Of a stretch of 64,000 bases of DNA, positions 40,664 through 48,838 are shown in pieces; the stretch's first letter is position 1; each line of letters begins with the position of its first letter. The stretch is taken from positions 1 to 64,000 of the forward strand of contig JAEUHH010000055.1 in assembly GCA_016795505.1 (NCBI GenBank), written 5' to 3'. Under the pieces are notes generated by a model, which was given only the letters and a program-made list of their open reading frames with translations, searched no databases and was not told the origin of the DNA. The position numbers and the translations under genes were made by a program. The DNA is from Verrucomicrobiales bacterium (lineage in GTDB: Bacteria > Verrucomicrobiota > Verrucomicrobiia > Verrucomicrobiales > DEV007).

Positions 40664-41959
40664 ATGCGTAGATATCTGCTGGTTTCCCTGATCATAGGCA
40701 CGGCTGTCACCGCCGTCGTGCTGCTGCTGACCCGGCTGGGGGCCTTTGCGCCCCTCGCCGAGGCGCTCGGCCGGCTCTACGCGTCGGCTGGCTTTCTCCC
40801 CGCGGCCACGGGAGACGCCGAAGGGCTGGAGGTCGCCTGCGTGGTGATCGCCGCCTTCGCCGCCGCCTGGTGCACGGTGGACATCCCGCATCCGAGTCAC
40901 AAAATACTGGTATGCCTGCTGCTGCTGCTCGTGCTCGTCGGGCTGTCGCCCACCCTGGCCCTGCATGGCGTGCTCTATGCCCCCTTTCCCGCCGTGGGAT
41001 CGGCCGTGCTCGCCACCGCAGCCGGCTTTTTCTACGCCGGCACCGAGAGCGGCCTGCGCAAGCGACTGCTGCTCGATCTGCTGGGTGACCGCGTATCACC
41101 GGCGACCTTTGCCGACCTGCTCGACGCCCGGGAGCCCCTGCGTCTGTCCGGCGACACCCGCGAGGTCACCGTGCTGACCTGCCGGGTCTTCAATCACGCC
41201 AGCCTCCGGGAAAAGCTCGATCCCGCCGAGGTCGTCTCGATGACCAACCTCTTTCTCCGCACCACTGCCGACTTCCTCCTCTCGCGAGGCGCCTACCTCG
41301 ACGAATCCAGCCCCGACTCCGTGCGCGTGTATTTCGGCCTGCTGAAACCCGGCGAAAATCACGCCCTCGACGCCTGCCGCGCCGCGCTGGAGTTGCGCCC
41401 CCGGCTGCGCAATCTCAATGACGAATGCGAAACCCGCTGGTTCCAGCGACTCGACTACGGCGTCGCCATCAGCGCCGGCACGATGACCGTCGGCGTGTAT
41501 GGATCGCCCCGGCACCGCTACTTCACCGGCATCGGGGGCGACGCCGATTTTGCCCGCCGCCTCGCCCAGGCCAACGTCCGCTATCGCTCCGATGTGCTGA
41601 TCAGCGCCCGCTGCCAGCAACTGGTCAAGGACGCCATCGAAGTCCGCCCCGTGGAGATGGTTTACGATCCCGGCCGCCACCTCCTCACCGAAGTGTACCA
41701 GTTGCTCGCCCTCACCACCGACTTCAGCGAAACCGACCGCGAGCGCCGCGATGCCTACTGGCAGGGAGTCATCCATTACCGCGCCGGCCGACACGATCAG
41801 GCCCTCGCCTGCTTCGCCCGCGCCGCCGTGCCCGGTCGCGAGGATGGACCGCTCGACTACTTCGTCAGCCTCAGCCGGTCGCACCTGCCCGGCTACGCAT
41901 CGACCGAACCGGCTGAGCCCACCGGCCCCGCCCACGCCCGCCTGCTCAACCGGATGTGA
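40664..41959 (+). CDS. Membrane protein with degenerate class III nucleotidyl cyclase domain
   Basis: The 431-residue protein starts MRRYLLVSLIIGTAVTAVVL and has about four membrane segments up to residue 145 (among them VACVVIAAFAAAWCTVDI and ILVCLLLLLVLVGLSPTL), as in CHASE2-associated cyclases without the sensor. A class III cyclase domain follows (about 165-350): REVTVLTCRVFNHASLREKL, then GAYLDESSPDSVRVYFG, then GVAISAGTMTVGVYGSPRHR. The first metal-binding Asp of the family (FADIRGF) is replaced (LTCRVFN), and KFIGD reads ESSPD. Catalysis is therefore doubtful; it may bind nucleotides or act as a regulator. A short helical tail follows. recR begins 16 bases after it. Confidence 0.78.
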   Translation: MRRYLLVSLIIGTAVTAVVLLLTRLGAFAPLAEALGRLYASAGFLPAATGDAEGLEVACVVIAAFAAAWCTVDIPHPSHKILVCLLLLLVLVGLSPTLALHGVLYAPFPAVGSAVLATAAGFFYAGTESGLRKRLLLDLLGDRVSPATFADLLDAREPLRLSGDTREVTVLTCRVFNHASLREKLDPAEVVSMTNLFLRTTADFLLSRGAYLDESSPDSVRVYFGLLKPGENHALDACRAALELRPRLRNLNDECETRWFQRLDYGVAISAGTMTVGVYGSPRHRYFTGIGGDADFARRLAQANVRYRSDVLISARCQQLVKDAIEVRPVEMVYDPGRHLLTEVYQLLALTTDFSETDRERRDAYWQGVIHYRAGRHDQALACFARAAVPGREDGPLDYFVSLSRSHLPGYASTEPAEPTGPAHARLLNRM

Positions 41960-41975
41960 CACCCTTTTCCACCCC

Positions 41976-42587
41976 ATGCCTGTCGATTACCCGTTTCCGG
42001 TCAAAGCCCTGATCCAGCAGCTCAAGCGCCTGCCCGGCATCGGGCCAAAGAGCGCCGAGCGCATCGCCATCTGGCTCATGCAGCGCGGCTGCGAAGCTAC
42101 CGCTCCCTTTGCCGAAGCCCTCAATGCCGCCGGCACCGAGGTGAGCGAGTGCGATGTGTGCGGCTTTTTCGCCACCGAAGCCGAAGGCTGTGCCGTCTGT
42201 GACGGTCCCGGCCGCGACCATGCCGTGCTCTGCGTGGTGGAGCAGCCCACCGACATCCTGCCGCTGGAGCGCAGCGGCGCCTACCGCGGCCATTATCACA
42301 GCCTGCGGGGAAAAATATCGCCCCTCGAAAATGTCGGCCCCGAGGACCTGCGCATCGCCGAGTTGATCGGCCGCATCCGCGACGGCCACTTTGCCGAGGT
42401 GATCCTCGCCTTCAGCGCCGATGTCGAGGGCGAAGCCACCGCCAACTACCTCGTCGAGATCCTGTCCGCCTTTGACGGCGTCCGCGTCACCCGCCTCGCC
42501 CACGGTCTCCCCGTCGGCGGCGGCCTCGAAAATGCCGACGAACTGACTCTCTACCGTGCCCTCGAAGGCCGGGTGGGGCTGCGGTGA
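41976..42587 (+). CDS. recR: Recombination protein RecR
   Basis: The 203-residue protein has the full RecR order: a helix-hairpin-helix start (VKALIQQLKRLPGIGPKSAE), a four-Cys zinc finger (CDVCGFFATEAEGCAVC near 53-69), the Toprim domain (AVLCVVEQPTDILPLERSGA and RGHYHSLRGKISPLENVGPE near 85-115), and the C-terminal IILAFSADVEGEATANYL-type Walker-like segment near 140. RecR loads RecA with RecF/RecO at gaps. The length is normal. It follows the cyclase-like gene by 16 bases and is probably co-transcribed with it. No dnaX or YbaB partner is nearby. Confidence 0.95.
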   Translation: MPVDYPFPVKALIQQLKRLPGIGPKSAERIAIWLMQRGCEATAPFAEALNAAGTEVSECDVCGFFATEAEGCAVCDGPGRDHAVLCVVEQPTDILPLERSGAYRGHYHSLRGKISPLENVGPEDLRIAELIGRIRDGHFAEVILAFSADVEGEATANYLVEILSAFDGVRVTRLAHGLPVGGGLENADELTLYRALEGRVGLR

Positions 42588-42667
42588 AGGGGGATACCCC
42601 ATGATACCCCATCCGGCCAGGGGATTAGGCTTGCCATCTTTCGGCAAATCTGATACCAAGCCGGACC

Positions 42668-44020
42668 ATGGCTACCAAAAAAGATTATCTCCACGGCGAA
42701 CGCCTCGCATCGGCAGCTGCAGTGACGCTGCTGCTGACTCTCGCATCGGCCCAATCTGCCGAAATCCTCGAGTTGCCCAATGGCGGCTGGATCTCCGCGC
42801 CGATCACAGTTGATGCCGAGACACGCCCTCCCTCCACATCCGGCTGGTCGGAACCCTTTTTCAGCTACCTTGTAGCGGAGGACAAATCGTTTTCCCGCGT
42901 CCTATTCGATGCCCTGCCATCCGCCCTCCAGGCAAAGGTGAAGACACCACCACCCACACCCCGATCCAGCCACTCATCAGGGGATGTGGATCAGGCACTC
43001 GTCTTTCCCTGCGGCCAGCTGACATCCGACGATCTCCGCAAATATCGCTTCGCCTTTGCCGACTCGACCGGCGCGATCGGATCTGCGGACACCTTGGAGT
43101 TCACGATTATCGACAATGTCTGTCTCATCACCCCCGCTTGCCTGCCCCGCCTCAGCCGCGACATCACCCTCCATGCCTGGCGCCAGCCAGAGTCGTCCAG
43201 CAGGGAGTTTGATACTGGCGTCCCTCCAGTGGCTTCCCTCACCTTCCGCAATCCCCTGTATGGCCAGGAAAAGCTCTGGGAAGAAGGCAAACAAGTCACC
43301 GAACTCGACTGGCGTGGCCGAACTCTCCGTCTGATGCAGGCGACCAGCCAGAGAGGAAATTTCGATGTCCGGCTCGAGTTTCTGGGACTGCGAACCAAAG
43401 AAGATTTCGATTGGGATGCCTCCCACACCTGCATAGAAGACAGCGGGGGCAACCGGACCAGGTGTATTGGCTTCTTCTCCGGTACAGACCACCGGGAATT
43501 CATTTTTCCTGCCCCCCTTTTCTGGCCGGAGAACCCCAATCTGCGTTTTACGATTTTCGCAGTACCCAACACTCTTCTGGCGATGCACGCCCACGAGAAG
43601 CACACTCTCGATATCGACCTGCCCGAAAATTGGGATCGTCTGGACCTCAGCGACAAACGGTTTGAAATCAACGGCGTCCGCTATGAGGCCCTCGAGTTGT
43701 CCAAAACGAATTGGAACACGAAGAATGAAGAAACTCGACACTTTGATCGGTGGTTTGAACAGGTGAAACTGTCCTACCACTGCGGTCCCGTGCCGGAAAA
43801 CATTGCTCCGAGAATCCATGCCCTCGAAGATGGCATCGTCCCCCAACACGAACGCTTCGAAGAAATCAGCAAACCCGTCAAGCTGTTGGGAACCCCTGGA
43901 AAGACCCAGTTGGGGATCTGGATATCCAAAGGGGCGAAGCGGCTAAGCATCATCTTCGTCGCGCCGACGGTAGAGCCGTTGGAGTTTTACTTTCAATCCG
44001 GCTACGAACGCCCAAAATGA
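42668..44020 (+). CDS. Secreted protein of unknown function
   Basis: The 450-residue protein has a signal peptide (LASAAAVTLLLTLASAQSAE, about 13-32). The mature part is rich in beta strands and aromatic residues: LELPNGGWISAPITV, FPCGQLTSDDLRKYRFAFAD, VCLITPACLPRLSRDITLHA, FWPENPNLRFTIFAVPNTLL and KTQLGIWISKGAKRLSIIFV. Scattered Cys pairs may form disulphides. I do not recognise a family. Codon use is less GC-extreme than that of its neighbours, with AT-richer stretches, which may mark a younger or transferred gene. A two-unit repeat lies 74 bases after its stop. Confidence 0.7.
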   Translation: MATKKDYLHGERLASAAAVTLLLTLASAQSAEILELPNGGWISAPITVDAETRPPSTSGWSEPFFSYLVAEDKSFSRVLFDALPSALQAKVKTPPPTPRSSHSSGDVDQALVFPCGQLTSDDLRKYRFAFADSTGAIGSADTLEFTIIDNVCLITPACLPRLSRDITLHAWRQPESSSREFDTGVPPVASLTFRNPLYGQEKLWEEGKQVTELDWRGRTLRLMQATSQRGNFDVRLEFLGLRTKEDFDWDASHTCIEDSGGNRTRCIGFFSGTDHREFIFPAPLFWPENPNLRFTIFAVPNTLLAMHAHEKHTLDIDLPENWDRLDLSDKRFEINGVRYEALELSKTNWNTKNEETRHFDRWFEQVKLSYHCGPVPENIAPRIHALEDGIVPQHERFEEISKPVKLLGTPGKTQLGIWISKGAKRLSIIFVAPTVEPLEFYFQSGYERPK

Positions 44021-44094
44021 GGGCCGCACCGCTTGGCCGATCCACTGCCGGGCCAAGCCAGCTCCATCAACACCGTCGGGGAAATCGCAAATCC

Positions 44095-44135
44095 GATCGA
44101 ACCCTGTTGGATCGCCGATCAAACCCTGTCTCATC
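44095..44135. repeat. Interspersed palindromic repeat, locus G (2 units)
   Basis: Unit 1 (44095-44113) is GATCGAAC-CCT-GTTGGATC; unit 2 (44117-44135) is GATCAAAC-CCT-GTCTCATC; linker GCC; flanks AATCC and GGAAA. Both units have the same centre orientation. It lies between co-directional genes, 107 bases before tdh. Confidence 0.85.
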
Positions 44136-44241
44136 GGAAACTCCCCCACCCCGTCCGACCATGACACGGATGGCCGTTTGCGGGCCTTGCGATCCGGCCG
44201 GGCCGGCGCTCCTGTAGGAACACAGCGCAACCCCATCTCCC

Positions 44242-45270
44242 ATGAAAGCCCTCGTCAAACGACACGATGCCCCCGGTCTCTGGCTGGAGGAGGTTCCCGA
44301 GCCCGAGATCGGCATCAACGATGTGCTCATCAAAGTGGACCGCACCGGCATCTGCGGAACCGATGTCCACATCCACAACTGGGACGCGTGGGCGCGCAAG
44401 ACCGTGCCGGTGGGGCTGGTGGTGGGCCACGAGTTCGTCGGCGAGATCGTCGCGGTCGGCTCGAACGTGTCGGACTTCCGCCCCGGCGAGATCGTCAGCG
44501 GTGAAGGCCACGTGGTCTGCGGCCGCTGCCGCAACTGCATGGCGGGCCGCCGCCACCTCTGCGCCGACACGAAGGGGATCGGGGTGAACCGTCCCGGCGC
44601 CTTCGCTGAATACCTCTCCCTGCCGATGACGAATGTCTGGCACCACGCCGACGGGATCGACCGCGACATCGCCGCCATATTTGATCCCTTCGGCAATGCG
44701 GTCCACACGGCGCTGACATTCGAGGTACTGGGCGAGGACGTCCTGATCACCGGAGCCGGTCCGATCGGCTGCATGGCCGCCGCGGTGTGCCGCCACGCGG
44801 GCGCACGCTACGTGGTGGTGACCGATGTGAATCCCTGGCGGCTCGAACTGGCCAAAAAAATGGGCGCCACCCGCGTGGTGGACGTGCGCCACGAGCGCCT
44901 CGCCGAGGTGCAGAAGGAGTTGGGCATGCACGAGGGATTCGATGTGGGGCTGGAGATGTCGGGGAATGCCTCGGCTTTCCGCGAGATGCTGGCCAACATG
45001 TGCCACGGCGGCAAGATCGCCATGCTCGGGATCCCGTCGGAGGAGATCGCGATCGACTGGAACACAGTGGTGTTCAACATGCTCACCATCTCCGGCATTT
45101 ACGGCCGGCGGATGTACGAGACCTGGTACAAGATGACCGTGATGCTCCAGGGCGGTCTCGACATCAGCCCGGTAATCACCCATCATTTCGATTATACCGA
45201 CTACGAGCAGGGCTTCGAGGTGATGAAAAGCGGGCAGTCAGGGAAGGTCATCCTGCAGTGGAATCGCTGA
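44242..45270 (+). CDS. tdh: L-threonine 3-dehydrogenase
   Basis: The 342-residue zinc alcohol-dehydrogenase-family protein has the catalytic-zinc Cys and neighbouring residues of Tdh ([18 protein letters not shown] near 37), [20 protein letters not shown] near 62, a structural zinc site ([15 protein letters not shown] near 93) and the NAD loop [20 protein letters not shown] near 172. The combination of GICGTDxHI and later [16 protein letters not shown] is specific for threonine dehydrogenase. It oxidises threonine to 2-amino-3-ketobutyrate, which Kbl (45927-47120) cleaves with CoA to glycine and acetyl-CoA. The two genes are normally adjacent; here hicBA lies between them. Confidence 0.95.
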   Translation: MKALVKRHDAPGLWLEEVPEPEIGINDVLIKVDRTGICGTDVHIHNWDAWARKTVPVGLVVGHEFVGEIVAVGSNVSDFRPGEIVSGEGHVVCGRCRNCMAGRRHLCADTKGIGVNRPGAFAEYLSLPMTNVWHHADGIDRDIAAIFDPFGNAVHTALTFEVLGEDVLITGAGPIGCMAAAVCRHAGARYVVVTDVNPWRLELAKKMGATRVVDVRHERLAEVQKELGMHEGFDVGLEMSGNASAFREMLANMCHGGKIAMLGIPSEEIAIDWNTVVFNMLTISGIYGRRMYETWYKMTVMLQGGLDISPVITHHFDYTDYEQGFEVMKSGQSGKVILQWNR

Positions 45271-45316
45271 AGGGAGACATTGCGCCTGCGTTATCAGTCA
45301 ATTATTCTCTACCACC

Positions 45317-45520
45317 ATGACCCTGAAGGCCATTATTCACGAAGCTGAAGAAGGAGGATTCTGGGCCGAAGTGCCCGCTCTTCCCGGATGCTTCACTCAA
45401 GGAGACTCCCTAATTGAACTGGAGGCCAATCTGCGCGAAGCCATCGAGGGCTGGCTGTTGGCCGCAGAACCCACCGAGACCCTGTCGTCTGGTGATAGAG
45501 TCGTGGAAGTCGCCGTATGA
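45317..45520 (+). CDS. hicB: HicB-type antitoxin (short form)
   Basis: The 67-residue protein shows the HicB fold: LKAIIHEAEEGGFWAEVPAL and PGCFTQGDSLIELEANLREA, matching the family pattern (YxxxxxxxxDGGYxAxxPxLPGCxTxGDTxEEA). The DNA-binding ribbon-helix-helix tail of longer HicB proteins is absent, so repression would need another factor or a different mode. It is encoded first, with the toxin gene overlapping its stop (ATGA). HicB neutralises the HicA mRNA interferase. Confidence 0.9.
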   Translation: MTLKAIIHEAEEGGFWAEVPALPGCFTQGDSLIELEANLREAIEGWLLAAEPTETLSSGDRVVEVAV

Positions 45521-45723
45521 AAGCCGTCTCTGGCAAGAGACTCGCAAGACTGGCCGAACAAAAGGGCTGGAAACTGAACCGGGTCTCCGGAAGCCATCAC
45601 GTTTTTACCAAAGAGGGTCGGATTGAACGCTTGGTAATACCGATTCACGGAAATCATTCCCTAAAAGTCGGCCTTCAAAAGGCCTTAATGAGACTGATTC
45701 CGTTAGACGAGAGCGAGTTGTAG
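45517..45723 (+). CDS. hicA: HicA-type mRNA interferase toxin
   Basis: The 68-residue protein has the dsRBD-like HicA fold: VSGKRLARLAEQKGWKLNRV, then GSHHVFTKEGRIERLVIPIH, where the second His of GSHH is the usual catalytic residue, then GNHSLKVGLQKALMRLIP. HicA cleaves mRNAs independently of ribosomes when free of HicB. Start and stop overlap with hicB indicate translational coupling. The pair splits the tdh-kbl unit, and its base composition is more AT-rich than both flanks. Confidence 0.9.
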   Translation: MKAVSGKRLARLAEQKGWKLNRVSGSHHVFTKEGRIERLVIPIHGNHSLKVGLQKALMRLIPLDESEL

Positions 45724-45926
45724 CCCCCTTTTGCTTCAAAGACGTCTGCCGAAGCGTGCGAGTGGATCGTTTTTTCCACAGGAAACGAACCAGACCACGC
45801 AGCGAGGATTCGAACGCTTGCCAAAGAGCTTTGGCGAAAAGAATTCTTTCTCAATTGGGAAGAGTTCGGATCGATCTGTGTCATATCGGTGGCTAAGTCC
45901 GGAAAGACTGTCATCCTTTTCCGGAA
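45724..45926 (+). pseudogene. Possible coding relic between hicA and kbl
   Basis: Directly after the hicA stop the same frame stays open across nearly all of this gap and reads like protein: SAEACEWIVFSTGNEPDHAA, then TLAKELWRKEFFLNWEEFGS, then [18 protein letters not shown]. There is no start codon and no family that I recognise. It may be the remnant of a gene carried in with hicBA, or chance. The gap also has to contain any promoter for kbl. Confidence 0.3.
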
Positions 45927-47120
45927 ATGTACGCCTCCTTCAAAGCCCATCTCGAACATCATTTGGCCGCAGCCCGCCAGGCCGGCCTCTACAAGAACGA
46001 GCGCGTGATCACGACGCCGCAATCGCCCCACATCGGCGTCGCGGGCGGGCGCGAGGTGCTCAATCTGTGCGCGAACAATTACCTCGGACTGGCCGACGAT
46101 CCGCGGGTAGTGGCGGCAGCCCGAGAGGCGCTGGACCGCTGGGGCTACGGACTGTCGTCGGTGCGCTTCATCTGCGGCACGCAGCAGATCCATAAGGATC
46201 TGGAGGCGAAACTGAGCGACTTCCTCGGGACGGAAGACACGATCCTGTATTCGTCATGCTTCGATGCCAATGGCGGGCTCTTCGAGACGCTGCTGGGACC
46301 GGAGGACGCGGTGATCTCGGACGAGTTGAACCACGCGTCGATCATCGATGGCGTGCGGCTGTGCAAGGCCCGGCGCTACCGCTATCGCAACAATGACGTG
46401 GCGGATCTGGAGGCCCGGCTGGTCGAGGCGAAAGACGCCCGCTTCCGGATGATCGCGACAGACGGGGTCTTCTCGATGGACGGATCGATCGCGAATCTCG
46501 CGGCGATCTGCGATCTGGCGGAACAGTATGACGCGCTGGTGATGATGGACGACTCGCACGGAGTCGGCGTGATCGGCGAGACGGGTCGCGGCACCCACGA
46601 ATACAGCCGCACGATGGGACGGGTGGACATCATCACGGGCACGCTGGGCAAGGCACTCGGGGGAGCCAGCGGCGGCTACACGAGTGGTCGCCGGGAGATC
46701 GTGGAATGGCTCCGCCAGCGGTCGCGGCCCTATTTGTTTTCCAACTCGCTGGCGCCCTCCATCGTGGCGGCCTCGATCCAGGCGCTCGACCTGTTGACGA
46801 CCTCGACCACGCTGCTGGATCGGCTGCGGGAGAACACGGCTTACTTTCGCGAGGCGATCGTGCAGGCTGGCCTCTCGGTGCTGCCGGGCGGGCATCCCAT
46901 CGTGCCGATCATGCTCGGCGACGCCCGCCTCGCCTCGGCGATGGCGGAGCGCCTGCTGGAGCGCGGCCTGTACGTGGTGGGATTCTCCTTTCCGGTGGTG
47001 CCGGAAGGGCGGGCCCGCATCCGCACCCAGGTCTCGGCGGCCCACACGCGCGAGGACCTGGCTTTTGCCGTGGAGCAATTCGCCGCGGTGGCGAAGGAAC
47101 TGGGTGTCTCAGCACCATAG
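45927..47120 (+). CDS. kbl: 2-amino-3-ketobutyrate CoA ligase (glycine C-acetyltransferase)
   Basis: The 397-residue PLP enzyme matches Kbl in length and order: [20 protein letters not shown] near 46, [20 protein letters not shown] near 74, [39 protein letters not shown] near 210 (the Asp that pairs with PLP nitrogen) and [18 protein letters not shown] near 240, whose Lys binds PLP. It cleaves 2-amino-3-ketobutyrate with CoA to glycine and acetyl-CoA, completing threonine breakdown with Tdh. Its separation from tdh by 656 bases holding hicBA is unusual. A strong hairpin follows at 47145-47171. Confidence 0.95.
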   Translation: MYASFKAHLEHHLAAARQAGLYKNERVITTPQSPHIGVAGGREVLNLCANNYLGLADDPRVVAAAREALDRWGYGLSSVRFICGTQQIHKDLEAKLSDFLGTEDTILYSSCFDANGGLFETLLGPEDAVISDELNHASIIDGVRLCKARRYRYRNNDVADLEARLVEAKDARFRMIATDGVFSMDGSIANLAAICDLAEQYDALVMMDDSHGVGVIGETGRGTHEYSRTMGRVDIITGTLGKALGGASGGYTSGRREIVEWLRQRSRPYLFSNSLAPSIVAASIQALDLLTTSTTLLDRLRENTAYFREAIVQAGLSVLPGGHPIVPIMLGDARLASAMAERLLERGLYVVGFSFPVVPEGRARIRTQVSAAHTREDLAFAVEQFAAVAKELGVSAP

Positions 47121-47144
47121 GCACCCGCCGACCCGGTTGAAGCA

Positions 47145-47171
47145 GCCGCGCCGGTCATCTCCCGGCGCGGC
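47145..47171. terminator. GC-rich hairpin between convergent kbl and aldolase genes
   Basis: GCCGCGCCGG (47145-47154) pairs perfectly with CCGGCGCGGC (47162-47171) around a 7-base loop. No T-run follows on either strand, so it is not a standard rho-independent terminator, but its place between convergent genes suggests a role in ending both transcripts. Confidence 0.5.
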
Positions 47172-47194
47172 GGCAACCCGGCTGACTCCGCCAA

Positions 47195-47959
47195 TCACTC
47201 GAACTGCTTCGCTCCTTCGAGCAAGCCGTGATAGAGGATCATGAAATCGCCGGTGTTGGCGAGCATCCCGGCCCCTTGGGCGCGGCGACGCTTGATCTCC
47301 TCGGCTGAGCCGACCGGACAGGCCCAGGCCACGCCGTGGGCCTGGCACGCGGCGGCGACGCGCTCGTAGGCGGCCTCGAGGCGCGAGCCGTCGGTGCAGC
47401 CTTCGATGGCGTAGCGCAGTCCGAGGTCGCCGGGGCCGACGAACAGCATGTCGACTCCGGGAACGGCGGCGATTTCCTCGACATTCTCAACCGCCTGGGG
47501 CGTCTCGATCTGCACGACGAGGAAAGTCTCGCGATTGGCGTCGCGGGTGAAGGCGAGCGCATCGTGGTTGGCCCGGTAGGAACTGTCGTAGCCGGCATTG
47601 TCCAGACCGCGGTCGCCGATGGGGGGAAATTTCACCGCCTGCACGAGTTCGCGGGCGCGATCGGCCGTGGAGACGTGGGGAATCATGAGGCCGGTGGCAC
47701 CCTCCTCGAGGTAACGGTAGAGACCGGTCTTTTCCAGCGTGGGGGCGCGGAGCATGCAGTCGATGTCATACTCGCGGAAAATGGGCATCAGCGCCTGGAT
47801 CTCGCGGATGTCGATGGCCCGGTGCTCGAGGTCGAGCCAGATGCAATCGTAGCCGGCACGGGCGGCGTGCGCGATGTAGGCGGGGATGAAGTGGCCGAGG
47901 GCGGTGCAGCGCACCAGGCCCCCTTCGCGGATTTTCTTCAGGGTCTTGCTGGTTCTCAT
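47195..47959 (-). CDS. HpcH/HpaI family aldolase (class II, metal-dependent)
   Basis: The 254-residue protein has the HpcH/HpaI signature: RAGYDCIWLDLEHRAIDIRE near 36 (with the Glu/His active site), EGATGLMIPHVSTADRAREL near 86, and FLVVQIETPQAVENVEEIAA followed by GVDMLFVGPGDLGLRY near 145-180, where the Glu and Asp bind the metal. The family cleaves 4-hydroxy-2-oxoacids to pyruvate and an aldehyde; the natural substrate here is unknown. The gene ends just before a strong hairpin shared with convergent kbl, and its start abuts the stop of the HEAT-like lipoprotein gene, 1 base apart, so the two are one transcript. Confidence 0.88.
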   Translation of the reverse strand: MRTSKTLKKIREGGLVRCTALGHFIPAYIAHAARAGYDCIWLDLEHRAIDIREIQALMPIFREYDIDCMLRAPTLEKTGLYRYLEEGATGLMIPHVSTADRARELVQAVKFPPIGDRGLDNAGYDSSYRANHDALAFTRDANRETFLVVQIETPQAVENVEEIAAVPGVDMLFVGPGDLGLRYAIEGCTDGSRLEAAYERVAAACQAHGVAWACPVGSAEEIKRRRAQGAGMLANTGDFMILYHGLLEGAKQFE

Positions 47960-48838
47960 TTATTTGGCTAGGAAAAGGAGGGATTGGGCGGCGCGGATGC
48001 GGGCATCGGCATTGGGATCGGCCAGCATTTTCTCCAGCTTCGGCTGGGTGAAGGCGGCGCCCGCCTCGCCGGCGAAATTGGCGGCATAGGTGCGCACGGC
48101 GGCATCGTCAGAGTCGAGATTGCGGCTCAGGGCGACGAGGCCGTCGGGATCGCCCAGCATGGCGAGGGCATGCTCGATGTAGGCGCGGATGATGGGCGAG
48201 GGCGCGTCCTGAATCCGGGCACGCAGCGGCTCGACATCCTGGGCACTGCCAATCTGCCCGAGAATCCATGCGGAAATCTGGATGCCGTTGGGATCGGAAC
48301 CCCGGAGGGTCTCCCGGATGGTGGCGATGGCATCGAGGTCTCCCTGTCGGGCCAGGGCAGCCGCCGCCATGAGGCGCAGCTTGATGTTGGCCGTCTGCTC
48401 ATAGTGAGCCCGCATCGCCTTGGGATCGCCGACCTCATACACTTTGAAAAGGCTCTCCGCGGCGTGGACATGACCGTAGGCATCGGGGCTGGTCAGCACG
48501 CCGGTGAGGATGGAAAGCTTCGACTTGTCGCCGGCGCGCACGAGTTCGCGAGCGATGCCGCACCGGTGCTGGGCATCCTGATCCGTGGCGAGACGCGGCT
48601 CGATGGCCTGCCGGGTCTCGTCGCCGTAACCGGCCAGAGTGAGACCTTCGGCGGCGTGCATGGCGGGCCAGAAATTCGCATCGCCACCGGCCTTCACCCC
48701 CTCGCGGAGGATCTCCAGCGCCTGCTGGCGGGTGGAATCGCTGAGGGTGGCCTTGCCACGCCCCAACTCGTTGGTTTTGCATCCGACAGCGGTCATGACA
48801 GTGGGGAGCAGGATGAGGGAGAGGAGGGAGGGTTTCAT
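47960..48838 (-). CDS. HEAT-repeat lipoprotein
   Basis: From the ATG at 48838 the product has 292 residues with a lipoprotein signal (LLSLILLPTVMTAVGCKTNE; lipobox ending at the Cys near residue 20). The mature part is built of paired helices of the HEAT/PBS-lyase type, for example FWPAMHAAEGLTLAGYGDET, MAAAALARQGDLDAIATIRE, AYIEHALAMLGDPDGLVALS and ARIRAAQSLLFLAK. It is probably a membrane-anchored periplasmic scaffold; no enzyme role can be read. The start codon overlaps the symporter stop (ATGA), and the aldolase begins 1 base after its stop. All three lie in the same direction as the PPC and DUF1549 genes upstream. Confidence 0.8.
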   Translation of the reverse strand: MKPSLLSLILLPTVMTAVGCKTNELGRGKATLSDSTRQQALEILREGVKAGGDANFWPAMHAAEGLTLAGYGDETRQAIEPRLATDQDAQHRCGIARELVRAGDKSKLSILTGVLTSPDAYGHVHAAESLFKVYEVGDPKAMRAHYEQTANIKLRLMAAAALARQGDLDAIATIRETLRGSDPNGIQISAWILGQIGSAQDVEPLRARIQDAPSPIIRAYIEHALAMLGDPDGLVALSRNLDSDDAAVRTYAANFAGEAGAAFTQPKLEKMLADPNADARIRAAQSLLFLAK

